DNA of 10,813 nucleotides, taken from JACPYF01 sp964348695. Lineage in GTDB: Bacteria > Patescibacteriota > Saccharimonadia > Saccharimonadales > Saccharimonadaceae. A model generated the notes under the pieces. It searched no databases and had not been told where the DNA came from. It saw only the letters and a list, made by a program, of their open reading frames with translations. The stretch covers positions 1 to 10,813 of the forward strand of contig CAYGDI010000009.1 in NCBI GenBank assembly GCA_964348695.1. The letters are read 5' to 3'. Positions 1 to 5,300 of the stretch are shown one piece after another. The translations under genes and the position numbers were made by a program. Position 1 is the stretch's first letter. Each line of letters opens with the position of its first letter.

Positions 1-20
1 GTTACAAGCTGATTAATTTA

Positions 21-49
21 ATAATATCATATTACATTGAAAATGTCAA
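21..49 (-). promoter_or_regulatory. Consensus promoter reading leftward out of the window
   Basis: On the minus strand a perfect -35 box TTGACA (44-49) is followed by a 17-base spacer and a TATTAT -10 box (21-26). The predicted start is near base 14, so the gene served would lie left of the window. An inverted repeat, CATTGA-N5-TCAATG (35-51), overlaps the -35 box and could be an operator. The region is AT-rich, which makes chance matches more likely, but the exact -35 and ideal spacing are convincing. Confidence 0.55.
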
Positions 50-99
50 TGCTTACTTTCTCTCATTGGTTGATGCCGGTGAAGAGTCTCTGTCCAATT

Positions 100-130
100 A
101 AAAATACCGGACACTAGATCCGGTATTTTT
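100..130. terminator. Strong bidirectional rho-independent terminator
   Basis: A perfect 12-bp stem (100-111 with 119-130, core TACCGGA/TCCGGTA) encloses a 7-base loop. It is bounded by A5 on the left and T5 on the right, so it can terminate in both directions. On the minus strand it sits 18 bases past the stop of the DUF5679 gene, which it most plausibly serves. Confidence 0.85.
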
Positions 131-148
131 AGTTGGTTTGTTAAAAAC

Positions 149-340
149 TTAGTAAGCTTTTTTCGCGCCGTCTTTTACTGCTTTTTCAGCGTTGTCTTTT
201 GACATCATTGCACAAACAGTAGTTCCACACTTTGCGTGCTTTCCCTTGGCCATGTAACCACCTTTTTTAGTTTGTACGATCTCTGGTGCTGAAAGCTCAA
301 CGCCCTTTTCCTTACATTTTACGCAATATCCTGTAACCAT
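149..340 (-). CDS. DUF5679 zinc-ribbon miniprotein
   Basis: This is a 63-residue basic protein of the DUF5679 type, a small zinc-ribbon family common in CPR bacteria whose function is unknown. It has C6-x2-C9 near the N terminus and H35-x2-C38-G-T at the second knuckle, where relatives usually have C-x2-C-G-T. C43 is a further possible ligand. The C-terminal 16 residues are Lys-rich, as suits nucleic-acid contact (inference). An ATG exists 57 bases upstream, but the start at 340 is preceded by a good ribosome site (GAGGGAG, about 6 bases away) and begins exactly where the conserved GYCxxC segment begins. A TATAAT -10 candidate lies at 439-444 without a good -35, so the gene probably has its own promoter. 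The strong terminator follows the stop. Confidence 0.85.
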   Translation of the reverse strand: MVTGYCVKCKEKGVELSAPEIVQTKKGGYMAKGKHAKCGTTVCAMMSKDNAEKAVKDGAKKAY

Positions 341-449
341 GCCTATCTCCCTCTTGTGATTGATTAATATTGAACAGAAGTTCATTTGGTGCAGCATAGT
401 TGACGTATTTCAAACATCCGCTATAGATGCACAAGAGGATTATAAACTA

Positions 450-470
450 AAACACCTGGTTGAGGTATTT
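450..470 (-). terminator. Weak terminator-like hairpin after the SDR gene
   Basis: Read on the minus strand, AAATACCT pairs with AGGTGTTT (one T-G wobble) around a 5-base loop, followed by a short, interrupted T-rich tract. It lies about 18 bases past the SDR stop codon and would separate the copper operon from the DUF5679 gene. The stem is short and AT-rich, so this is tentative. Confidence 0.4.
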
Positions 471-488
471 GGTTTATCGGATAGTTTA

Positions 489-1280
489 TTAGCTTAGTAA
501 CGCACCGCCATCAACAACAACTTGGCTGCCCGTCATATAGCTAGACATATCACTTGCAAGGAACAGTGCAACCATTCCTATTTCGTCAGGCTCTCCCATA
601 CGGTGCATAGGTATTTTTGCGATAAACGCCTCTGTTGAAGATGCTGATTGTTCAGCTGTAGCACCCTGGCTCATTGCCGCAACACCAGGCGTAATCACTC
701 CACCAGGAGCAATGGCATTGACCCATATCTTATGTTCTGCCAGTTCAAGTGCAGAGTTTTTAGTAAATCCCCATACTCCGTGCTTGGAAGCATCATAATG
801 AGCAAGCCCAATCATTGAGGGATGTAGGGCATCAATAGAAGTTATATTTATAATCTTGCCACCACCTTGTTGTTTCATAACCTCGGCGACGTGCTTAGTG
901 GTTAAAAAGACACTTCGCAGATTTACGTGCATCACTTTTTCAAAATTAGCCTCGGACATTTGTGCGACAGGCTCAGGCGGATAGATACCCGCATTGTTAA
1001 CTAAAATATCAACAGCACCAAATTGCTCTTTACAGGTAGCTATCATTTTTATCACATCTTTCTCACTAGAAACATCAGTCACTATCGCAGAAACGCTCCA
1101 GCCTTTGTCGGTCAGTTCTTTTTCGGTAGCTATCGCTGCTGCCTCATCTAAGTCCGCAACCAGAACCTTAGCCCCAGCCTCTGCCAAGCGGTAAGCAATA
1201 CCTTTACCAATGCCTTTAGCTCCACCAGTTACAATGGCTGCTTTACCTTTTAGATTTAATAACTCTGGTAATTCTTGCAT
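489..1280 (-). CDS. Short-chain dehydrogenase/reductase (SDR)
   Basis: This is a full-length 263-residue classical SDR, a cytoplasmic NAD(P)-dependent oxidoreductase. The cofactor loop TGGAKGIG is at 18-25, and acidic D43 at the end of the second strand favours NAD(H) over NADP(H). NNAG is at 95-98, and the catalytic set N120, S148, Y162 and K166 is complete. The C-terminal VVDGG motif is typical of the family that includes glucose 1-dehydrogenases and 3-oxoacyl-ACP reductases. Substrate cannot be read from sequence. It begins 18 bases after the copB stop with an AAAGG ribosome site, so it is probably the last gene of the copper operon. This is an unusual partner for copper efflux genes and may serve redox balance or simply be hitchhiking (inference). 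Confidence 0.92.
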   Translation of the reverse strand: MQELPELLNLKGKAAIVTGGAKGIGKGIAYRLAEAGAKVLVADLDEAAAIATEKELTDKGWSVSAIVTDVSSEKDVIKMIATCKEQFGAVDILVNNAGIYPPEPVAQMSEANFEKVMHVNLRSVFLTTKHVAEVMKQQGGGKIINITSIDALHPSMIGLAHYDASKHGVWGFTKNSALELAEHKIWVNAIAPGGVITPGVAAMSQGATAEQSASSTEAFIAKIPMHRMGEPDEIGMVALFLASDMSSYMTGSQVVVDGGALLS

Positions 1281-1298
1281 AGGATGCCTTTCGTTTAA

Positions 1299-3314
1299 TT
1301 ACGCTAACTTTGCTCGCCGAAGAAGTTGAGCATTTAATGCAACAACTACGGTAGATACAGACATAAGAACAGCACCTAGTGCAGGGGCTAATACTATACC
1401 CGCACCGTAGAGAACACCAGCAGCTAAAGGAATAGCAAATATGTTATAGCCAGTAGCCCATACGAGGTTTTGAGCCATTTTGCTATATGTCCGTCTGGAT
1501 AGGTTGATTACCTTTACAACATCCTGCGGGTCGCTTTTTACGAGAATTATATCTGCCGACTTAATAGCCACGTCCGTACCAGCACCAATAGCTATGCCTA
1601 TATCTGCCTGTGTTAGAGCGGGTGCATCATTGATACCATCGCCGACCATAGCGACTTGTTGCCCATTTTTCTGTAACTCTTTAACTTTTGCCGCTTTATC
1701 TTCTGGTTTAACCTCAGCAAAATACTGGTCTAGTCCAAGTTGTTTTGAGACGTAAGCGGCTACCTCATCGGAGTCGCCAGTTATCATCGCTGTCTTTATA
1801 CCCATTTCTTTGAGGGTTTTTATAGTTTGCTTGGATTGTTCACGTACTATGTCAGCTAAGCCCAAAGCTCCAACAACCTTTTTATTGGTAACCAGATACA
1901 CTTCTGTCTTGCCCTCTTTTGCTGCTTGTTTGACCGCATTGGCAATTTCAGCAGGGACAGTCAGCTTATTTTCTTCAATATAGCGGTAGCTGGCAGCAAT
2001 GTACACTTCGCTCCCGTGCAACGTACCCTGTACGCCTAGTCCAGGCAATGCCTTGAAATTAGCAACTTTATCAAGATGGACGTGTTGTTCCTCAGCTTTT
2101 CGTACAATACCTTTGCCTATAATATGCTCACTGTTCTGCTCAAGACTAGCAGTGAGATGTAATATATCCTCATCCGTATAGCCCTTAGTTGCCCATACAT
2201 CCGTAACGCCGTGCTCGCCTTTCGTAAGCGTACCTGTCTTATCAAATAACACCCAATCCAGCTTGCGTGCCGCTTCAAGGGCAAGTCGCTTGCGTACAAG
2301 TAGACCATTACGAGCTGACAATGCAGTTGAGATTGACACTACCAAAGGTATAGCCAAACCTAGGGCGTGTGGACAAGCGATAATTAGGACGGTAACTGAC
2401 CGCTCTAGTGCGAAGTTCGCATCTTTGGCTATGAGCCAGTATATAAAAGTAGCGATGGCAGTAGCGATTGCGATGACCGTCAGATAAAAAGCTGCTTTGT
2501 CTGCCAATACCTGTACATTAGATTTTGAGCTTTGAGCTTCGGCGACAAGCCTCATAATCCCTGCGAGTGCCGTATCTTGACCGAGCTTTGTAACTTTTAC
2601 GGTCAACGAGCCGTCTTGGTTTCCTGTACCAGCAACAACTTCATCATCAATACCTTTACTGACGGGCTTACTTTCGCCAGTGATAGCAGCTTCATCAACC
2701 GATGAGCTACCATCCACAATCACACCATCAACAGGTATGCTTGCACCAGGTCGTATCAATACCAGGTCACCAACTTTCAGCTCACTAACTAACACCTGTG
2801 TTGGCTTACCGTTTACGAGCTTTTCGGCTTTATCGGGTAGCAGCTTTGAGATAGCATCTAGTGCATTCTCTGCTTTAGCTACCGATGCCATTTCAAGCCA
2901 ATGACCTAGTAGCATAATGGTCACTAGCGTTGCTAGTTCCCAAAAGAAACCATCGCCCTTAATAAAAAACTGCGTTGCAACACTGTAAACGTATGCAGTG
3001 ATAATTGCCAAGCTGATGAGCGTCATCATACCTGGTAGCTTTGATTTTAGTTCGTCTAACGCACTCTTTATAAATACTAAGCCGCCGTAAAAGAAAATTA
3101 TGGAACTAAATACAAATGGTACGTACTGAGAACCAGCAAATGATGGCGGCATAAAGTTCAGCCAATGCTGTATCATTTCGGAATACACTAGCACTGGTAT
3201 TGTCAGCAACAGCGACAACCAGAACTTATCTTTGAACATAGCTACGGAATGACCTGCGTGCTTATCGTGTTCTTGATGCTCGCTATGGTCGTGGTCGTGA
3301 TGAGAACCGTTCAC
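1299..3314 (-). CDS. copB: Copper-exporting P1B-type ATPase CopB
   Basis: This 671-residue ATP-driven heavy-metal pump would move copper (possibly silver) out across the membrane. The N terminus is a His-rich tail (residues 5-22) instead of a CxxC ferredoxin-like domain. The transmembrane metal motif is CPH (314-316), and the last span carries M651-S-x-S-T and N661; both are marks of the CopB/P1B-3 group. Other landmarks are TGES at 212-215, the phosphorylated D358 in DKTGT, TGD at 512-514 and GDGINDAP at 558-565. The ATP-site SEHP motif reads SEHI (395-398), an Ile for the usual Pro. The start codon is GTG, one base after the stop of the upstream gene, with a GGA ribosome site about 10 bases away. 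It is part of the csoR-led operon. Confidence 0.95.
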   Translation of the reverse strand: MNGSHHDHDHSEHQEHDKHAGHSVAMFKDKFWLSLLLTIPVLVYSEMIQHWLNFMPPSFAGSQYVPFVFSSIIFFYGGLVFIKSALDELKSKLPGMMTLISLAIITAYVYSVATQFFIKGDGFFWELATLVTIMLLGHWLEMASVAKAENALDAISKLLPDKAEKLVNGKPTQVLVSELKVGDLVLIRPGASIPVDGVIVDGSSSVDEAAITGESKPVSKGIDDEVVAGTGNQDGSLTVKVTKLGQDTALAGIMRLVAEAQSSKSNVQVLADKAAFYLTVIAIATAIATFIYWLIAKDANFALERSVTVLIIACPHALGLAIPLVVSISTALSARNGLLVRKRLALEAARKLDWVLFDKTGTLTKGEHGVTDVWATKGYTDEDILHLTASLEQNSEHIIGKGIVRKAEEQHVHLDKVANFKALPGLGVQGTLHGSEVYIAASYRYIEENKLTVPAEIANAVKQAAKEGKTEVYLVTNKKVVGALGLADIVREQSKQTIKTLKEMGIKTAMITGDSDEVAAYVSKQLGLDQYFAEVKPEDKAAKVKELQKNGQQVAMVGDGINDAPALTQADIGIAIGAGTDVAIKSADIILVKSDPQDVVKVINLSRRTYSKMAQNLVWATGYNIFAIPLAAGVLYGAGIVLAPALGAVLMSVSTVVVALNAQLLRRAKLA

Positions 3315-3315
3315 G

Positions 3316-3519
3316 CTACTTGTTCCGCTTATAGGTTTTGTTCATACCCCAACTATGCAGCAGTATTCCTGCAACAATTATCAGCCATGCCCACGATCCA
3401 AAGAAACGGTGCAGCAATACTCCTAAGCCAAAGGCAACAAAACACGCTCCAAATAGCGATGCTTGCCATTCGCCATATTTTGCACTAACTAACTTTTCGC
3501 TGTTTTTTAGATGTTTCAT
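3316..3519 (-). CDS. Two-span small membrane protein of copper operon
   Basis: This is a 67-residue unrecognised protein with two predicted membrane helices (about 20-37 and 42-59), a charged N-terminal segment with several Lys, and a basic tail (KTYKRNK). C26, H37 and H55 lie in or near the spans and could face metal (inference). The frame is open 72 bases further upstream, but the start at 3519 has an AAAGGG ribosome site 8-9 bases before it and follows the stop of the preceding small gene by 5 bases. It ends one base before the copB GTG start, so the two are translationally coupled. The placement suggests an accessory subunit or assembly factor for CopB. Confidence 0.8.
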   Translation of the reverse strand: MKHLKNSEKLVSAKYGEWQASLFGACFVAFGLGVLLHRFFGSWAWLIIVAGILLHSWGMNKTYKRNK

Positions 3520-3524
3520 AGTTT

Positions 3525-3629
3525 TTAGCCCTTTAGTAGCCTTAATCCTGCGACTACGATAATGATAGCTAGAATAGCCCAGCAAGCCCAATACAAAACC
3601 TTTTGATATGTAGGATGCTTGTCGTTCAT
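3525..3629 (-). CDS. 34-residue single-span membrane peptide
   Basis: An ATG one base after the DUF305 stop (TAAGATG) opens a 35-codon frame ending in TAA. The peptide begins MNDKHPTYQKVLYW, then has one hydrophobic helix (about residues 11-31, with C16 and W17 near its start) and ends in a basic tail (RLLKG). It fits exactly between two cotranscribed genes, with gaps of 1 and 5 bases. Its last codons carry the ribosome site of the next gene. Tight packing and a clean membrane-protein profile support translation, although there is no strong ribosome site of its own, so coupling to the upstream gene is likely. It resembles regulatory micropeptides of transporters in size and topology, but no family is recognised. 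Confidence 0.7.
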   Translation of the reverse strand: MNDKHPTYQKVLYWACWAILAIIIVVAGLRLLKG

Positions 3630-3630
3630 C

Positions 3631-4068
3631 TTAGTGGCTACCGTGCATCATTTGCATTGACTCGTCAGTAGAGTATCCCCAGTCTTTTTGCCATTGCTTC
3701 ATATCAGCTATTTCTTTGGTTTGTGCAGCGACAATAGCTACCCCAAGCTGCTTAACTTCATCGTGCTTCGCTCTTGATGGGATAAGCTCAGCCATATCAA
3801 CCGCACCTTCGTGATGGCTAATCATCATTTCAACGAACGCCTTGTCAAAATCATCGCCAGTTTTGTTTTTTAGCTGTTCGGTCATATCAGCCATAGACAT
3901 AGTGTCGTGGCTCGTAGCAGTCTGTTGATGACTGTTGTTCGTGTCCATACCCATCATCCGCATCATTCCAGTATTGTTGTTATTCACTGCTTGACCTGCG
4001 GCAAAACCAGTTATTACCACTCCAATGAGTAACCCGATTACGCCTACCATAATGCTTTCTTTTTTCAT
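3631..4068 (-). CDS. DUF305 membrane-anchored copper-binding protein
   Basis: This 145-residue protein has an N-terminal membrane segment (about 5-26) that is a signal anchor, placing the rest outside the cytoplasm. Next comes a Met-rich stretch (MMRMMGM near 35-41), then a DUF305 domain with the hallmark MMxSHHEGAxDMA (about 81-93) and a second helix pair near 103-128. The tail is again Met/His-rich (MQMMHGSH). DUF305 includes the cyanobacterial periplasmic copper protein CopM, and the His/Met content here supports copper binding. The ATG at 4068 sits 7 bases after AGGAG, and a GTG one codon earlier (4071) is a less likely start. The AGGAG overlaps the csoR stop codon (TAAGGAG). It lies second in the copper operon, 11 bases after csoR. 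Confidence 0.9.
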   Translation of the reverse strand: MKKESIMVGVIGLLIGVVITGFAAGQAVNNNNTGMMRMMGMDTNNSHQQTATSHDTMSMADMTEQLKNKTGDDFDKAFVEMMISHHEGAVDMAELIPSRAKHDEVKQLGVAIVAAQTKEIADMKQWQKDWGYSTDESMQMMHGSH

Positions 4069-4079
4069 CACTTTACTCC

Positions 4080-4364
4080 TTACTTACTTCTTACGTTTGA
4101 AAGCTCGTATAATCCTAGCAGCTCCTCAACTGCCTGTTCTTGGGCTTTTTCTGAGCTGGAGCTAAGGTTCTCTTTGATATGCGTACGAACGTGGTTCTCA
4201 AGTATCAGCTTATTTAGTGAGCCGATAGACTTTTGGATAGCTAGGCTCTGCGTGAGAATGTCCATACAGTAGTCTTCGTTTTCAATCATTTTTTGAACGC
4301 CACGCATTTGCCCCTCAAGTATCTTGGCTCGGTGCAATGCTCGTTGTTTTATATCGCTTATCAT
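4080..4364 (-). CDS. csoR: CsoR/RcnR-family copper-responsive repressor
   Basis: This is a 94-residue all-helical repressor of the CsoR/RcnR (DUF156) family, which binds operator DNA in the apo form and is released by metal. The metal positions are C33, H58 and H62. The third ligand is His where Mycobacterium CsoR has Cys, giving a C-H-H set as in the Thermus CsoR and, in part, the nickel/cobalt sensor RcnR. An N-terminal RcnR-type His3 is absent (residue 3 is Ser), which together with the copper genes downstream favours copper sensing. It is the first gene of the operon and its promoter contains a perfect CsoR-type dyad, so it is autoregulated. No ribosome site precedes the ATG, and the predicted transcript starts at the ATG itself. 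Confidence 0.93.
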   Translation of the reverse strand: MISDIKQRALHRAKILEGQMRGVQKMIENEDYCMDILTQSLAIQKSIGSLNKLILENHVRTHIKENLSSSSEKAQEQAVEELLGLYELSNVRSK

Positions 4365-4370
4365 ATCTTC

Positions 4371-4399
4371 ACTATATACCCCTAGGGGGTACTATGCAA
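4371..4399 (-). promoter_or_regulatory. Promoter of the csoR-copB operon
   Basis: On the minus strand a -35 box TTGCAT (4394-4399) and a -10 box TATAGT (4371-4376) are separated by exactly 17 bases. The A of the csoR ATG is the seventh base after the -10 box, the normal position for transcription start. The spacer is filled by the CsoR operator, so bound repressor would exclude RNA polymerase. Confidence 0.75.
4377..4391. promoter_or_regulatory. CsoR operator
   Basis: TACCCCTAGGGGGTA is a perfect 6-bp dyad (TACCCC and GGGGTA around TAG). It matches the pattern of known CsoR operators such as the TACCC-N4-GGGTA type of Bacillus. It lies wholly between the -35 and -10 boxes of the csoR operon promoter, directly upstream of a csoR gene. 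Confidence 0.85.
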
Positions 4400-4412
4400 G
4401 TACAGTTTTGAT

Positions 4413-4429
4413 AGGGGGGTAGTCCCCCT
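4413..4429. repeat. Second G/C dyad upstream of csoR promoter
   Basis: AGGGGG-N5-CCCCCT forms a 6-bp inverted repeat containing a GGGGGGTA half-site like that of the CsoR operator, but with the arms in the opposite order. It is centred about 57 bases upstream of the predicted start. A further GGGGTA half-site occurs at 4476-4481. It may be an auxiliary repressor site. No T-tract follows on either strand, so a terminator role is unlikely. Confidence 0.4.
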
Positions 4430-4520
4430 TTATCTCTGTTATAGGTACTCCGCCGTGTATATCCCTAATTTTTCGGGGTAGATTTTTCCAGCGTTTTTTG
4501 GACTGTGCTTACTATACTAC

Positions 4521-5168
4521 TCAAATACTAAAATCTAGCTTTTGCTCAAGACTTTTTATATTTATGGTTATTTCTTGTTTGTTCCTAGTAATAAGGTTTT
4601 CCTGTTCTAGCTTATACAATTCACGGCTTACGGTTTCTCTGGCAAGTCCGCTACGAGCAGCTAATACGCTCTGTTTAACTTTTACCAGCACCGTTCCATC
4701 GTTACTTTCTATTCCAAAACGGTACGCCTCTATGAGCAGTTCAAATATCAGCCGACTAGCTGCAATGCCACTCGCAGCCAACATCAGACGTCTTAGCAGT
4801 GCGTCAGTGCCTCTATATACCCGACTTAGTAAGTCAAACATTACGTCAGGATTGGCTTTTAGAAAAGCTACGGTTTCATCAGCATTGGCTTGCTTCAACT
4901 CAACATCGGTTAGAGCACTGAAAAAGTAGGCATTAGGCGTTTTATTTATTGCCCACGACATTGGGAAAAATGCAGGGGGTTTATAGACATTGACTGTCAG
5001 TTTGTTGCCCTCTGGCGTTATATCATATTGTTCAACTAGACCGCTTACGAGCAAAGAAATGCCAGCTGGTTCTTGATTGGCAAGCGTAATCAGCTTACCT
5101 TTGGGATATTTTTTAAGCTCATACTTACTGAAATGCTTGGTTAGTTTGTCTATTATCTGCTGGTTCAT
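4521..5168 (-). CDS. Crp/Fnr-family transcriptional regulator
   Basis: This is a 215-residue regulator with an N-terminal cyclic-nucleotide-type beta-barrel (about 14-100), a long dimer helix (about 107-135) and a C-terminal winged HTH (about 160-205). The recognition helix has E178, S181 and R182, the ExxSR set that in Fnr-type proteins reads TTGAT-like half-sites. There is no cysteine anywhere, so it cannot hold the Fnr iron-sulphur cluster. If it senses NO or redox it must use haem or another ligand, as Dnr/NnrR do (inference). The ATG at 5168 fits the family best; in-frame GTG (5171) and TTG (5192) starts are possible. It is divergent from nirK across a matching operator, so it is the likely nirK activator and may repress itself. 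No convincing terminator follows. Confidence 0.9.
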   Translation of the reverse strand: MNQQIIDKLTKHFSKYELKKYPKGKLITLANQEPAGISLLVSGLVEQYDITPEGNKLTVNVYKPPAFFPMSWAINKTPNAYFFSALTDVELKQANADETVAFLKANPDVMFDLLSRVYRGTDALLRRLMLAASGIAASRLIFELLIEAYRFGIESNDGTVLVKVKQSVLAARSGLARETVSRELYKLEQENLITRNKQEITINIKSLEQKLDFSI

Positions 5169-5197
5169 CACGTCTTTCTTTAGTGCTGCCAAAAAAG

Positions 5198-5211
5198 TTG
5201 ACCGCCATCAC
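5198..5211. promoter_or_regulatory. Fnr/Dnr-type operator between regulator and nirK
   Basis: TTGACCGCCATCAC matches the Fnr consensus TTGAT-N4-ATCAA at 8 of 10 positions and is itself a near-dyad. Its centre (5204.5) is 41.5 bases upstream of the predicted nirK start at 5246, the exact class II activator position. It is also 30 bases upstream of the regulator's ATG, so binding could block that gene. Confidence 0.65.
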
Positions 5212-5233
5212 ATATTTATTTTACAGCTGACGG

Positions 5234-5239
5234 TATAAT
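5234..5239 (+). promoter_or_regulatory. -10 box of nirK promoter
   Basis: A perfect TATAAT lies upstream of nirK, with start predicted near 5246. The -35 position (5211-5216, CATATT) is poor, as expected of a promoter that depends on an activator bound at -41.5. Confidence 0.65.
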
Positions 5240-5270
5240 GGAGCTAATTATCAAAATATAAGGAATAAAA

Positions 5271-5300
5271 ATGACAATCTACAATAGGCAAGGTTTATGA
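5271..5300 (+). CDS. Nine-residue leader ORF overlapping nirK start
   Basis: The ATG at 5271 has a better ribosome site (AAGGA, 6 bases upstream) than nirK itself. It encodes MTIYNRQGL and stops at TGA within ATGA, overlapping the nirK start codon by two bases. The arrangement suggests translational coupling of nirK to a leader peptide. It holds no run of regulatory codons, so classic attenuation is not indicated. Very short ORFs can arise by chance; the ribosome site and ATGA overlap are the evidence. Confidence 0.4.
   Translation: MTIYNRQGL

Noticed and set aside
3..101. Plus-strand frame open from the left edge to TAA at 99-101, just before the terminator, as the tail of a gene.
   Set aside because: Only 32 codons, no recognisable content, and it overlaps a consensus leftward promoter; the terminator is explained by the DUF5679 gene.
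4413..4429. G/C dyad as a terminator for the Crp/Fnr gene.
   Set aside because: No T-tract on the minus strand after it, and it is about 90 bases past the stop.
4498..4929. 143-codon plus-strand frame opposite the Crp/Fnr gene.
   Set aside because: Its product is Ser/Leu-rich and shares no family, while the opposite strand encodes a clear Crp/Fnr protein.
4521..5168. Classical oxygen-sensing Fnr.
   Set aside because: No cysteine residues, so no iron-sulphur cluster can be bound.
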